From Natronorubrum aibiense (GTDB lineage: Archaea; Halobacteriota; Halobacteria; Halobacteriales; Natrialbaceae), in contig NZ_CP045489.1 in the NCBI RefSeq assembly GCF_009392895.1, forward strand, positions 248,001 through 312,000: DNA of 64,000 nucleotides, given 5' to 3'. This document shows positions 1-8,898 of this stretch, in pieces (position 1 is the first letter of the stretch; each line of letters opens with the position of its first letter). The notes under the pieces are model-generated. The model was given only the letters and a program-made list of their open reading frames with translations, searched no databases and had not been told where the DNA came from. The translations under genes were made by a program, and so were the position numbers.

Positions 1-1
1 C

Positions 2-1084
2 GGCATCTTCGCTGAGACGGGAAGCGAGGAACTTTCAGTACCGCTAGTAAATGAGATGCTCGCGGAAACAGGGCTCACAGGCGACGACGTCGATGATATT
101 CGCTGGGGTTGTGCAAAGCAAGTGAACGAACAGAGCAACAACATTGCCCGCATCATTGCGCTGCTCTCTGATTTGGGTGAACGGGTCCCGGGAACAACGA
201 TCGACCGACTCTGTGCGTCCTCTGCAGAGGCGATTATGAGTGCCAGCGACGCGATACGCGCAGGCCAGCGTGAGGTCATCATCGCCGGGGGCGTCGAGAA
301 CATGTCTCGAAACGAACGTCGAAACGGAATCGACTCCTACGCTGGCATCCGCGAACAATACGACACGGCCGGCCTCGCAATGGGACAGACCGCTGAAAAG
401 GTTGCCCGCAAGTACGACATATCTCGCGAGCGTCAGGACGCATACGGTGCTCGAAGTCAACAGCGCGCGGTCGAAGCAGCGGAAGACGGTACGTTTGACA
501 ACGAGATGATCCCGATCGAGACCGAAGACGGCCTCGTTCAGGAAGACGAGGGCCTTCGTCCCGGCACCACAAAAGAAAAAATTTCGGACCTTCCACCAGT
601 GTTTGCGGAGGACGGCACCGTCACTGCCGCCAACGCTTCCCAGATCTCTGACGGTGCTGCTGGTGTTGTGATCACGAGCAAAGAATTCGCCGAGGTCGAG
701 GACCTCGAGATCATGGCTGAGATCAACGATCACAACGTCGCAGGTGTCGATCCAACGATTATGGGAATTGGACCAATCCCTGCCGTGAGAGGGATCTGGG
801 AACGGAACGGCCGGAGCGCCGAGGAGTACGATTTGGTCGAACTCAACGAAGCGTTCGCCAGCCAGACACTGTACTGTCAGGACGAACTCGGTTTCGATGA
901 CGACGTGTTCAACGTCAACGGTGGCGCGATCGCCATCGGCCATCCGCTTGGTGCGTCAGGGGCCCGCCTGCCTGTGTCATTAATTCACGAACTCAGACGT
1001 CAGGGTGGTGGACTCGGACTCTCGACGATGTGTGTCGGTTACGGCCAAGGTGCAGCCGTCGAGTTTCGAGTGCCTGAACAGTAA
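2..1084 (+). CDS. Acetyl-CoA C-acyltransferase (thiolase), 5' truncated by window edge
   Basis: Thiolase-superfamily enzyme that cleaves 3-ketoacyl-CoA with CoA or condenses two acetyl-CoA. The reading frame is open to the first base of the window (GIFAETG precedes the first visible Met), so only the N-terminal strand is missing. The nucleophile Cys lies in RLCASSAEAI. The C-terminal half carries NEAFASQ, the GGAIAIGHPLGASGAR histidine block and the second catalytic Cys in CVGYGQGAA, so all catalytic residues are present. It converges on the acyl-CoA dehydrogenase with a 6-nt gap. With the ligase and dehydrogenases next door it most likely closes a beta-oxidation-like route. Chain-length specificity cannot be read from the sequence. 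Confidence 0.93.
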   Translation, partial: GIFAETGSEELSVPLVNEMLAETGLTGDDVDDIRWGCAKQVNEQSNNIARIIALLSDLGERVPGTTIDRLCASSAEAIMSASDAIRAGQREVIIAGGVENMSRNERRNGIDSYAGIREQYDTAGLAMGQTAEKVARKYDISRERQDAYGARSQQRAVEAAEDGTFDNEMIPIETEDGLVQEDEGLRPGTTKEKISDLPPVFAEDGTVTAANASQISDGAAGVVITSKEFAEVEDLEIMAEINDHNVAGVDPTIMGIGPIPAVRGIWERNGRSAEEYDLVELNEAFASQTLYCQDELGFDDDVFNVNGGAIAIGHPLGASGARLPVSLIHELRRQGGGLGLSTMCVGYGQGAAVEFRVPEQ

Positions 1085-1090
1085 CCTAGT

Positions 1091-2230
1091 CTATAGGATC
1101 TGATCAGCGATAATGTTCTTCTGAATTTCGCTGGTGCCTTCATATATTTTCGTAATACGAGCGTCTCGGTAGTAGCGCTCGGCAGGGTAGTCCGTGACGT
1201 AGCCTGCACCACCATGGACCTGAACACCTTCGTCGGCGACTTCGACCGAAATTTCGGAGGCGAACAGCTTCGCCATACTCGAGTACTGCGCGGCGACATC
1301 CTGATTGTTCTTCTCGACCTGTGACGCTGCACGGTAGGTAAGCGAGCGGGCAGCCTCGACCTTGGTCGCCATCTCAGCAAGCTTGTGCTCGATAGCTTGG
1401 AACTCTTTGATTTTCTGGTCGAACTGCTCGCGCTCGTTGGCGTACTCGATAGCGGCATCAAGTGCACCCTGAGCAGCACCAACGGCCTGCGAAGCAACGC
1501 TGGTGCGGCCGGAGGCGAAGAATTCCATAAGCTGATAGAATCCGTGGTCGACTTCGCCGATAACGTTCTCTTTCGGAACGTGGACGTCGTCGATGATAAC
1601 TTCAGCAAGGTCGGACGCACGGATACCGAGTTTGTTGTCAATCTTCTCGGTTGTGACGCCATCACGGTCCATCTCAACGAGGAAGGCAGTGATGCCCCTG
1701 TGGCCCGCATCAGGACTCGTCTTGGCCATCGCGACGCCGACGTCGGCGACGGTCCCATTGGTGATCCACATCTTGTTTCCGTTGAGGACGTAGCCGTCGG
1801 CATCCTCCTCGGCTACCGTCTCGATGCCAGCGACATTTGACCCGTGTGCAGGTTCGGATATCATGGAGCATGAGGCAGTCTCCCCGTTGGCGACTTTGGG
1901 GAGCCACTCTTCTTTCATCCACTCGTCACCGAACTCGATGATCATGTTCGTTCCAAAGCCGGCACTGCCGACGGCCGACCCGATTCCGGGATCCGCTCGC
2001 CAGAGTTCTTCGGTAACGATCGTACTCGAGATTTTGTCCATCCCGGCCCCACCGTACTCGAGAGGGATGGCCGGTGCGACGAAGTCATACTCGGCAGCTT
2101 TCTTCCGGATCTCTTCGGGATACTTGTGCTCTCGATCGTGCTCTTCTGCAACCGGAGACATCTCGTTTTCGCCGAATTCGCGCACGGCTTCGCGAATTGC
2201 TTGATGCTCCTCAGACAGCATGAATGCCAT
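1091..2230 (-). CDS. Acyl-CoA dehydrogenase
   Basis: FAD enzyme of 379 residues, the normal family length, which introduces the alpha-beta double bond into acyl-CoA. The substrate/FAD signature is seen in ASCSMISEPAHGSNVAG and WITNGTVADVGV. The C-terminal region has VQVHGGAGYVTDYPAERYYRD followed by the IYEGTSEIQ block where short- and medium-chain members keep the catalytic Glu. The ATG at 2230 is supported by the conserved N-terminus. It is transcribed in the same direction as the upstream ligase gene, about 140 nt away. The closest named families are butyryl-CoA-type (bcd/acd) dehydrogenases, and exact chain length is uncertain. Confidence 0.93.
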   Translation of the reverse strand: MAFMLSEEHQAIREAVREFGENEMSPVAEEHDREHKYPEEIRKKAAEYDFVAPAIPLEYGGAGMDKISSTIVTEELWRADPGIGSAVGSAGFGTNMIIEFGDEWMKEEWLPKVANGETASCSMISEPAHGSNVAGIETVAEEDADGYVLNGNKMWITNGTVADVGVAMAKTSPDAGHRGITAFLVEMDRDGVTTEKIDNKLGIRASDLAEVIIDDVHVPKENVIGEVDHGFYQLMEFFASGRTSVASQAVGAAQGALDAAIEYANEREQFDQKIKEFQAIEHKLAEMATKVEAARSLTYRAASQVEKNNQDVAAQYSSMAKLFASEISVEVADEGVQVHGGAGYVTDYPAERYYRDARITKIYEGTSEIQKNIIADQIL

Positions 2231-2367
2231 ACGTAATGGTTGTGATCCGGTACCAAAATAGCTTCGGTGCGCTCAACAGTTGCAAACTATAGGTTTGAGT
2301 TCTGGTGTCGCTAAAAAGCTGCCCTCACAGCATCTTCATCTGGGGCTGATCTGATCCGAAAGAATGA

Positions 2368-3927
2368 CTACTCCTCTTCATTACGGAGTTCGAACTTCTG
2401 GACTTTTCCAGTGGTCGTCCGCGGTAGTTCTTGGACGAACTCAACCTGACGAGGGTGCTTGTATTCTGCGAGGTTAGTTAGACAGTACTGCTTGATATCC
2501 TCGGGTGTTGCGTCAGCGTTAGGCGTGGGAACAATGAACGCCTTGACAGTCTCACCGCGGCGCTCGTCTGGAACTCCGACGACAGCCGCGTCGATAACGT
2601 CTTTATGTTCGAAGAGGAGTTCCTCTACTTCGTGTGGATAGACGTTGTACCCGCCGGTGATAATCATATGCTTTTCTCGATCGACAATATAAAAGAAGTT
2701 ATTCTCATCCCAGTAACCAATGTCGCCGGTGTGGAACCAGCGTTTGCCATCGGATTCGGTAAACGCCTCCTCGTTAGCTTCAAGTAGACCGTAGTAGCCT
2801 TTCATAACGTTGGGACCACAGATGACGAGTTCGCCTGTGATATCCTGAAGATCAGCTTCCTCTTCGACGATTGGCCCTCTCTCGACGCGGGTGACTTCCT
2901 CGAAATTATCGTCGACAATCTTCGCGTCGACGCCCTCGAGCGGTTGACCGATACTCCCCTTTCGGCGAGCGTCATTCGTGTTCGCGTGCGTGACTGGACT
3001 CGTTTCGGTCAGCCCATAGCCCTCGTTGAGCTGGACGCCCCAAAGTTCCTCAAACCGTTCGAGGACCTCGAACGGAAGACTTGAACCGCCTGAGTTGGCA
3101 AAACGCAACGCCTCGAACTCATACTCGGCGGCGTCTGGGTGATTAATCATGTCATTGAACATGGCGGGGACGGCGAACATAATCGTAATTTCGTCATCCT
3201 GGAGTTGGTCCATCACGGTCGATGAGTCCCACTTGGGAACGGGATAATAGGTGCCGCCGCTGTACATGGCACCGTTCATCACGACGGACATGCCGTAGAT
3301 GTGAAACAGCGGGAGTGTGCCGATGAGTCGGTCGGAGACCTGAAAGCCGCCCGGGGGGACGCTCGCGTTGGCCCGCGTCGTAAAGGCGAGGTTGTGGTGG
3401 GTCAACAGCACGCCCTTCGGCGTGCCGGTCGTCCCTGACGTGTAGGGCTGGACCGCGACGTCGTCGTTCGCGCGGTCGACGGTCTCTTTGGTCTCCTCGG
3501 CGAGGAAGTCGTCGAACGCCGTCGCGCCGTCGACGTCCGCGCCCACGCTGACGATCTGTTCGACATCCGTGTTGTCTTGGACCTCGAGGACGTTGGGAAC
3601 GAGGTCGGCCAGAGAGACGACCGCTTTTGCCCCACTGTCACCCAGCATGTGTCTGATCTCACGAGCCTTGTACTGAGGATTCATGGGGACAATGATTCCG
3701 CCAGCACGCAGGGTTCCGTAGAAGGCTGTAACGAACTGCGGCAGGTTTGGCAAGTAGATTCCGACGCGGTCTCCCTCGCCGATTCCACAGCTTGCGAGTG
3801 CTTGAGCAAACTGTCCGGCTCGCTCCCAGAAGTCCTCATAGGTCTGTTCATTCCCATCGTAGGAGATTGCAGCTGAATACGGGTTCGCTTCCACAGTCTC
3901 AGCGACATCTGTCACGAGGTTCGTCAT
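2368..3927 (-). CDS. AMP-dependent acyl-CoA synthetase (fatty acid-CoA ligase type)
   Basis: ANL-superfamily ligase of 519 residues that activates a carboxylic acid with ATP and CoA. The phosphate-binding loop is YTSGTTGTPKGV. The adenine-binding motif is GYGLTETSP, the hinge region is WFHTGDIGYWDENNFFYIVDR, and the C-terminal Lys is in TTGKVQKFELR. It probably feeds the acyl-CoA dehydrogenases and thiolase on either side. The substrate could be a fatty acid, a dicarboxylate or an aryl acid, and the sequence does not decide this. An AT-rich stretch upstream (about 3960-4030) could hold the promoter. Confidence 0.93.
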   Translation of the reverse strand: MTNLVTDVAETVEANPYSAAISYDGNEQTYEDFWERAGQFAQALASCGIGEGDRVGIYLPNLPQFVTAFYGTLRAGGIIVPMNPQYKAREIRHMLGDSGAKAVVSLADLVPNVLEVQDNTDVEQIVSVGADVDGATAFDDFLAEETKETVDRANDDVAVQPYTSGTTGTPKGVLLTHHNLAFTTRANASVPPGGFQVSDRLIGTLPLFHIYGMSVVMNGAMYSGGTYYPVPKWDSSTVMDQLQDDEITIMFAVPAMFNDMINHPDAAEYEFEALRFANSGGSSLPFEVLERFEELWGVQLNEGYGLTETSPVTHANTNDARRKGSIGQPLEGVDAKIVDDNFEEVTRVERGPIVEEEADLQDITGELVICGPNVMKGYYGLLEANEEAFTESDGKRWFHTGDIGYWDENNFFYIVDREKHMIITGGYNVYPHEVEELLFEHKDVIDAAVVGVPDERRGETVKAFIVPTPNADATPEDIKQYCLTNLAEYKHPRQVEFVQELPRTTTGKVQKFELRNEEE

Positions 3928-4072
3928 ACCTTGTCTATGAGTCGTATGAGCGGCACAAAAGGATTGTTATACTGTATTTCAATTTGATATGTATATTCGA
4001 TTCAATTTTTTCGGTTTCTAAACTCAAAATATAACTGACACCGGTACACGAGTAGCCAAAATGAAAATCAGG

Positions 4073-6160
4073 TTAGTCTGTTGTCGGTGACTCCATATTG
4101 GACTCGTCGATATCGTAGCCAACAATGACTCGCGCATGAACGAGCGCACCGATGATCGCAACCGACGCAGCGATCTGAACGCCAATATGAGCAACCGAGC
4201 CGAACATGGCACCAAACGCAGCAATGACGTAGATACCGCGGATTGGATACGACAGATCTCGAGCGCCGTCAAAGCCGATGGTTGCAACGATGAATCCCAC
4301 TGTGCCTGCAAGGACAGCAGGAAACGCAACCAACGTCGCTTGTGACCAGTAGATGAGACTGTTGTTCGTGACGAACGCGAATGGAATCACGAACCCAGGT
4401 GCACCAAGTCGAAGCGCCTGTACACACGATCCCATGAAACTCGAGCCAGCGATTCGTGAGCCAATGGCGACTGAAATTGCGACCGGTGGCGTGATCGCTG
4501 ACAGCATCGCAAAGTAGAACACGAACATGTGTGTCGTAACCTCTGGAACACCCATCTCGATAACACCGGGTGCAACCAGCACGACGACAAGAATGTACGC
4601 CGCTGGTGTCGGCATCCCAAGGCCGAACATGATACTCGCAATCATCGCCAGGAGTAACACAACAAGAAGTTGCCCGCCACCCATCCCAATAATGGTCGTG
4701 CTGACTCGTGTAGAGAGGCCGGTAAACGTTACCATCTCGATGATGACGCCCATCGCAGCCAGTACGCCCACAAGAGGTGCCATCTCGAGACCGCCGGTTC
4801 GAAGCCCCAAAAGAGCCTGTTTGCCGAGTTTCTCAATGGTTTCACCATCCAGTTCGGAGTCACGAGCACCAGTGTAAATTACCTTCAGCGAGCCGACAAC
4901 GAAGATCGTGATGATCGTGTATAGCCCGGCAGTGAGCGGGGTATATCGGAGGTAGACTAGGGTAACGAGCAGAACACCGAGAGGGATTGCGAAGTGGATA
5001 CCACCGAGTAGCATCCGGAAATCGAACGAACCTGTATTCGGCGAAGTCCATCCGTACTTCAGGACAGCAAAGTGAAGTCCGATACCGACGCTGAAGTAGA
5101 ACAGCGCGGCTGGAATGATTCCTGCTTGAATGATATTGACATAGCTGACACCGAGGAGATCCGCCATGAGGAACGCAGCGACACCCATCACTGGTGGCAG
5201 CATCTGTCCCCCGGCGGAGGCAACGGCCTCAATCGAAGCTGCGAAGTCGTCGTCAACACCCTGGTCTTTCAACATGGGGATCGTGAAACTCCCCGTTGTC
5301 GCCGTGTTCGCTGCTGCACTTCCGGTGATCGACCCCATGATCATGCTCGCGATCACAGCGATCTGGACAACACCGGTCCGCAGCGCCTTACCGAGTTCAC
5401 GACCGACCTCCAACACGAAGTCCATCAGTCCATAGGCCTTCGCGATGCCGGCGAATATGATGAAAATTGCGACCCACGTCGAGCCGATCCCCATCAGCGT
5501 CTGATGGTAGACACCAGTTAATTCGATCGCACCCTGTCTGGAGATTCGCGTCCAGTCGAACCCAGTATGACGGAACACACCTGGAAGGTTCGGACCAATA
5601 TATGAGTGTGCATAGATGATCGATCCAACGGCAACGGATGCGATTATGTTCCCGAACGCGCGTCGGGTTGCATCGATCACCAGAACAATCAGTGCAACCC
5701 CGACATAGAGATCGATCTGAGTATGACCCAATAAATGGACGTCTTGCTCGAGTCGCGTAAAGTGATACTCAACGTATGCCGTCGCCGTGAGCGCAACCCC
5801 TGCAAAGAGGATCGCGATCAGTGGATCGATCCGCGCATAGGCAGATTTTATGCGGCTGAGTTTCGTTATCGACCCAGTATCAACCACGGATGACCGAGGT
5901 TCCCCGTCCAGTTCCGGCGTGTCGGTATCAGAGTCATCGTAATGGTTTCGAGCGACATCGAGATAGTACAGGGCGAGTCCAAGTCCCAAGAAGATGTTTG
6001 AGTATCGGAGTCTAACGAACATCAGGGAGTAGGCATAGTAGATCGTATACAGCGTGAATACGATGGCAAGAGCTGAAACGGCACCATTGAGCACCGACAG
6101 CGGTGTAAAACGTCTACTGCTGAGAGACGATCCTTCCGTAGTGGACGAGTTTGCAGACAT
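4073..6160 (-). CDS. TRAP transporter permease, fused DctQM (4TM/12TM) type
   Basis: Large integral membrane subunit (695 residues) of a TAXI-type TRAP transporter, with the small DctQ and large DctM domains on one chain. The N-terminal quarter has four hydrophobic helices. The remainder carries many helices, including GSITGSAAANTATTGSFTIP, GGQMLPPVMGVAAFLMADLL and GMPTPAAYILVVVLVAPG, which are DctM hallmarks. Such permeases move organic acids with a cation gradient. It starts 10 nt after the binding-protein stop, so the two form one operon. An acidic tail follows the last helix. Confidence 0.95.
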   Translation of the reverse strand: MSANSSTTEGSSLSSRRFTPLSVLNGAVSALAIVFTLYTIYYAYSLMFVRLRYSNIFLGLGLALYYLDVARNHYDDSDTDTPELDGEPRSSVVDTGSITKLSRIKSAYARIDPLIAILFAGVALTATAYVEYHFTRLEQDVHLLGHTQIDLYVGVALIVLVIDATRRAFGNIIASVAVGSIIYAHSYIGPNLPGVFRHTGFDWTRISRQGAIELTGVYHQTLMGIGSTWVAIFIIFAGIAKAYGLMDFVLEVGRELGKALRTGVVQIAVIASMIMGSITGSAAANTATTGSFTIPMLKDQGVDDDFAASIEAVASAGGQMLPPVMGVAAFLMADLLGVSYVNIIQAGIIPAALFYFSVGIGLHFAVLKYGWTSPNTGSFDFRMLLGGIHFAIPLGVLLVTLVYLRYTPLTAGLYTIITIFVVGSLKVIYTGARDSELDGETIEKLGKQALLGLRTGGLEMAPLVGVLAAMGVIIEMVTFTGLSTRVSTTIIGMGGGQLLVVLLLAMIASIMFGLGMPTPAAYILVVVLVAPGVIEMGVPEVTTHMFVFYFAMLSAITPPVAISVAIGSRIAGSSFMGSCVQALRLGAPGFVIPFAFVTNNSLIYWSQATLVAFPAVLAGTVGFIVATIGFDGARDLSYPIRGIYVIAAFGAMFGSVAHIGVQIAASVAIIGALVHARVIVGYDIDESNMESPTTD

Positions 6161-6169
6161 TAGCTGAAA

Positions 6170-7207
6170 TTAGGGTTCGTCGTGGCGCTCGAAGTCGTCG
6201 TGCCAGAGGCCCTTCTCCTCGTAGAAGTCGGCAGCTGCGGCGTGGAACGGAACTTCGTCGTACATGTTCTCGACCCAGAAATCCTCTTCCTCCATCCGTG
6301 CGAGGACTGCGCTGTAGTCTTCCAGTTCCGCGCGATTCTCATGCATCGTTTCGAGGAAGTTATAGACAGTGTCATAATCGAGGTCAGCCCGACTGACGAA
6401 GTTGTACGCGAACGTCGGACAGTGAACCTCGTCTGGCGTATATGCTGCGTCCTCGAGTTCATCCCCGTCGAACGACTGAATCAGCAGTCGGTCGTCGTCT
6501 TCCCACTCATTGAGGACGTTGTCGGCACCGAGCACCCGAAAGTCGATGGTACCCATCATCTCCTGAGTCCAGCCAGGGACGATACCGAAGTTCATGTACG
6601 TTCCAACGCCAACATCGAGCCGTCCTTCGTTCATTGCACTCGCCTGTTCACCGTACCCGATACTGATCCGCTCATAGTCATCAGTTGCATACCCAATCGC
6701 CCGCTCGAGTGCCGGTGCCGTTCCCGAGCCTTCTGGCGTCGGTGAGACAGTGGTATCGCCATCGATGTCTGAAATAGTGCTCATCTCCTCATTGGCAGTA
6801 CAAAAGAACCATGGCAGATCATAGAAATGGAAGATCTGAGCCATCTCAAAGTCGAGATTGCCGAAGGCACCTTCCCCGGAAACGACATCTTGGACTGACC
6901 AGTTCTGGATGTATACCATTTCGGCTTCCTCGTTGTTGAGAGCGCCGATGTTTGCCTCTGTTCCAGAACTCGTCTGAGCTTCGACGAACAGATTATCCGA
7001 GTAATCGTTGATGACCGCGGCGATGCCTTCGTTTGCGGCGTAGGCGGCCGTCGTCGATTCTGACGTCCGCATCCGCACCGTTCCTTCATCAGCGCTATCA
7101 TCATTACCGAGACAACCAGCGAGTGCCGTAGTCGCACCGATGCCAGTTGCTGTGAGAAATGCTCGACGAGATTTTCCTCTTCTAGTGAAATTCCTTTGGT
7201 TCACCAT
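6170..7207 (-). CDS. TAXI-family TRAP transporter solute-binding lipoprotein
   Basis: Extracytoplasmic binding protein of 345 residues. The N-terminus has a twin-arginine signal (RRGKSRRAFLTATG) ending in a lipobox-like LAGC, so it is exported folded and anchored by lipid. The body matches the TAXI family (WSVQDVVSGEGAFGNLDF, ISIGYGEQASAMNEGRLDVG), which binds glutamate, 2-oxoglutarate or other dicarboxylates in characterised cases. I chose the ATG at 7207 (MVNQRNF) because the longer frame adds a non-signal-like stretch. A TATA-like AT-rich element lies near 7233-7243. Together with the downstream permease it forms a two-gene importer next to gcdH, suggesting a dicarboxylate or acyl acid substrate. 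Confidence 0.93.
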   Translation of the reverse strand: MVNQRNFTRRGKSRRAFLTATGIGATTALAGCLGNDDSADEGTVRMRTSESTTAAYAANEGIAAVINDYSDNLFVEAQTSSGTEANIGALNNEEAEMVYIQNWSVQDVVSGEGAFGNLDFEMAQIFHFYDLPWFFCTANEEMSTISDIDGDTTVSPTPEGSGTAPALERAIGYATDDYERISIGYGEQASAMNEGRLDVGVGTYMNFGIVPGWTQEMMGTIDFRVLGADNVLNEWEDDDRLLIQSFDGDELEDAAYTPDEVHCPTFAYNFVSRADLDYDTVYNFLETMHENRAELEDYSAVLARMEEEDFWVENMYDEVPFHAAAADFYEEKGLWHDDFERHDEP

Positions 7208-7317
7208 GTGATGACAATACATACGTATCACCTATAATACTTCCGCTCCATCCAATTCCATGCGGTTAATTCAGAGATACGGACCCAATCATGCTGTGTA
7301 AACGATGAACGATACAT

Positions 7318-7334
7318 CGCTGATTGAATCAGCG
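7318..7334. promoter_or_regulatory. 17-bp perfect palindrome upstream of gcdH
   Basis: CGCTGATT-G-AATCAGCG is a perfect inverted repeat 67 nt before the gcdH start, in the divergent region between the TRAP operon and gcdH. It is a candidate operator. The nearest regulator is the IclR protein encoded downstream, but the assignment is inference. Confidence 0.5.
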
Positions 7335-7354
7335 ACGATCTCACCCCCAATTGC

Positions 7355-7378
7355 TAATAGGCACCACAATGCCTATTA
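7355..7378. promoter_or_regulatory. 24-bp inverted repeat just before gcdH start
   Basis: TAATAGGCA, six bases, then TGCCTATTA. The arms match perfectly and end 22 nt before the ATG, where the transcription start of a nearly leaderless haloarchaeal transcript would fall. A repressor bound here would block initiation. The sequence differs from the 7318-7334 palindrome, so two proteins may act on this promoter. Confidence 0.5.
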
Positions 7379-7400
7379 CGCCGTTAGCACACGTTGAAGT

Positions 7401-8564
7401 ATGTTGGATTTCGTTCAACTTGAGGACGACCTCGATCAAGAAGAGCGCATGATCCGGGATACGGCCCGAGAATTCGTTGAAGAACACGTCAAACCCGACA
7501 TCGGAGAGCATTTCGAGAACGGAACATTCCCTAAAGAACTGATCCCAATGATGGGCGAGCTTGGTTTTTACGCACCCAATCTCGAGGGCTACGGCTCGCC
7601 GAACGTCTCAGAGACGGCCTACGGACTATTGATGCAGGAGCTCGAGGCGGGTGATTCAGGACTGCGGTCGATGGCCTCAGTGCAGGGCGCGCTCGTGATG
7701 TACCCGATCCACGCCTATGGCTCGAAGGCACAGAAAGAAGAGTGGCTCCCGAAACTCGGACAAGGCGATGCAGTCGGCTGTTTCGGCCTCACGGAGCCGG
7801 AACACGGCTCGAATCCATCAGGGATGGAGACCTACGCCGAACGTGACGATGACGGCTATGTCCTGAACGGCTCGAAGACGTGGATCACGAACTCCCCCAT
7901 CGCGGACGTCGCGATCGTCTGGGCACGTGACCGCTCGAGCAAGGAAAATCCAGTTCGGGGATTCCTCGTTGAGACGGATCGAGATGGTGTCTCGACAAAC
8001 AAGATTACGGAAAAACTGTCGCTCCGAGCGTCGATTACCGGCGAAATCGGGCTGAACGATGTCCACATCCCCGAAAAAAACGTCCTCCCCGGTGTCTCCG
8101 GCATGAAAGGGCCACTATCTTGTCTTACACAGGCTCGCTACGGTATTGCGTGGGGCGCCATTGGTGCCGCACGGGACGCCTTTGAAGAAGCTCGCCAGTA
8201 TGCGAAAGACCGCAAACAGTTTGGTGGCCCGATCGGCCGGTTCCAACTCCAACAACAAAAGCTCGCAGAGATGGCGACCCAGATTACACTCGCACAATTG
8301 CTGGCCTACCGTCTGGCAGAGCTGAAAGAGTGTGGGGATATGCAGCCACAGCACGTCTCGATGGCGAAACGTAACAACGTCCGAATGGCCCGCAATCAGT
8401 CACGGATCGCTCGCGAAATGCTCGGTGGGAACGGGATTACGACCGACTACTCACCAATGCGCCACATGGCGAACATGGAAACGGTCTACACGTACGAGGG
8501 GACTCACGACATCCACACGCTGGTTATTGGCGAAGCGTTGACCGGGCTCCAGGCCTATCAGTAA
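7401..8564 (+). CDS. gcdH: Glutaryl-CoA dehydrogenase-like acyl-CoA dehydrogenase
   Basis: FAD enzyme of 387 residues that, if a true GcdH, oxidises and decarboxylates glutaryl-CoA to crotonyl-CoA. Resemblance to mitochondrial GCDH runs along the whole chain. GLRSMASVQ includes the Arg that contacts the distal carboxylate. CFGLTEPEHGSNPSGMET, WITNSPIADVAIVWARD and ARYGIAWGAIGA follow. MLGGNGITTDY and the catalytic-Glu block TYEGTHDIH complete the set. The ATG at 7401 is the only sensible start. It is divergent from the TAXI-TRAP operon and followed by an IclR gene, so import and oxidation of a dicarboxylate or glutarate-yielding compound is a reasonable reading. Plain acyl-CoA dehydrogenase activity remains possible. 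Confidence 0.85.
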   Translation: MLDFVQLEDDLDQEERMIRDTAREFVEEHVKPDIGEHFENGTFPKELIPMMGELGFYAPNLEGYGSPNVSETAYGLLMQELEAGDSGLRSMASVQGALVMYPIHAYGSKAQKEEWLPKLGQGDAVGCFGLTEPEHGSNPSGMETYAERDDDGYVLNGSKTWITNSPIADVAIVWARDRSSKENPVRGFLVETDRDGVSTNKITEKLSLRASITGEIGLNDVHIPEKNVLPGVSGMKGPLSCLTQARYGIAWGAIGAARDAFEEARQYAKDRKQFGGPIGRFQLQQQKLAEMATQITLAQLLAYRLAELKECGDMQPQHVSMAKRNNVRMARNQSRIAREMLGGNGITTDYSPMRHMANMETVYTYEGTHDIHTLVIGEALTGLQAYQ

Positions 8565-8851
8565 CAACGCATTTGGCTCTCAAAGCTGTTTTTCAGCAAC
8601 CGAGCCCGACAGCACCGTTGCTGACAGAGAAAGTGTCCACAACATCCGGAACGACTGTGCTGATATCCAGCCGTGCGCGGTCACAGTCACAAAAATGGAA
8701 CAGTAGATGAGAACAGTGTATCTATACAACCACTTTATTCGCGCCAGTTTATCTCGCATCGAAAAAGTTCTGTGACATGCCATACCGCATAGTGAAACAA
8801 TTCTGTTCCCATCTCTTCTAATCTCCCCGTATCCCGCATAGTAACATGAGA
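8565..8851. other. Intergenic region without a supported gene
   Basis: No convincing coding sequence on either strand. A 12-base motif GACATGCCATAC at 8774-8785 recurs exactly at the start of the second IclR gene (49012-49023). The rest is probably the 3' region of gcdH plus the IclR promoter. Confidence 0.5.
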
Positions 8852-8868
8852 TTTCCGTTATCCGGAAA
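8852..8868. promoter_or_regulatory. Inverted repeat in the iclR promoter
   Basis: TTTCCG, five bases, CGGAAA: a 17-bp inverted repeat 31-47 nt before the IclR ATG, which is where the TATA/BRE of a leaderless transcript would lie. GGAAA/TTTCC half-sites are common in IclR-family operators, so autorepression is plausible but unproven. Confidence 0.45.
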
Positions 8869-8898
8869 GTTAATGAGGGATCTGTCCAATACTCGATT

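Noticed and set aside
44-943. Long minus-strand open frame opposite the thiolase
   Set aside because: Antisense shadow of a well-supported thiolase; high GC with NNC/NNG codons opens such frames, and no family resemblance is seen.
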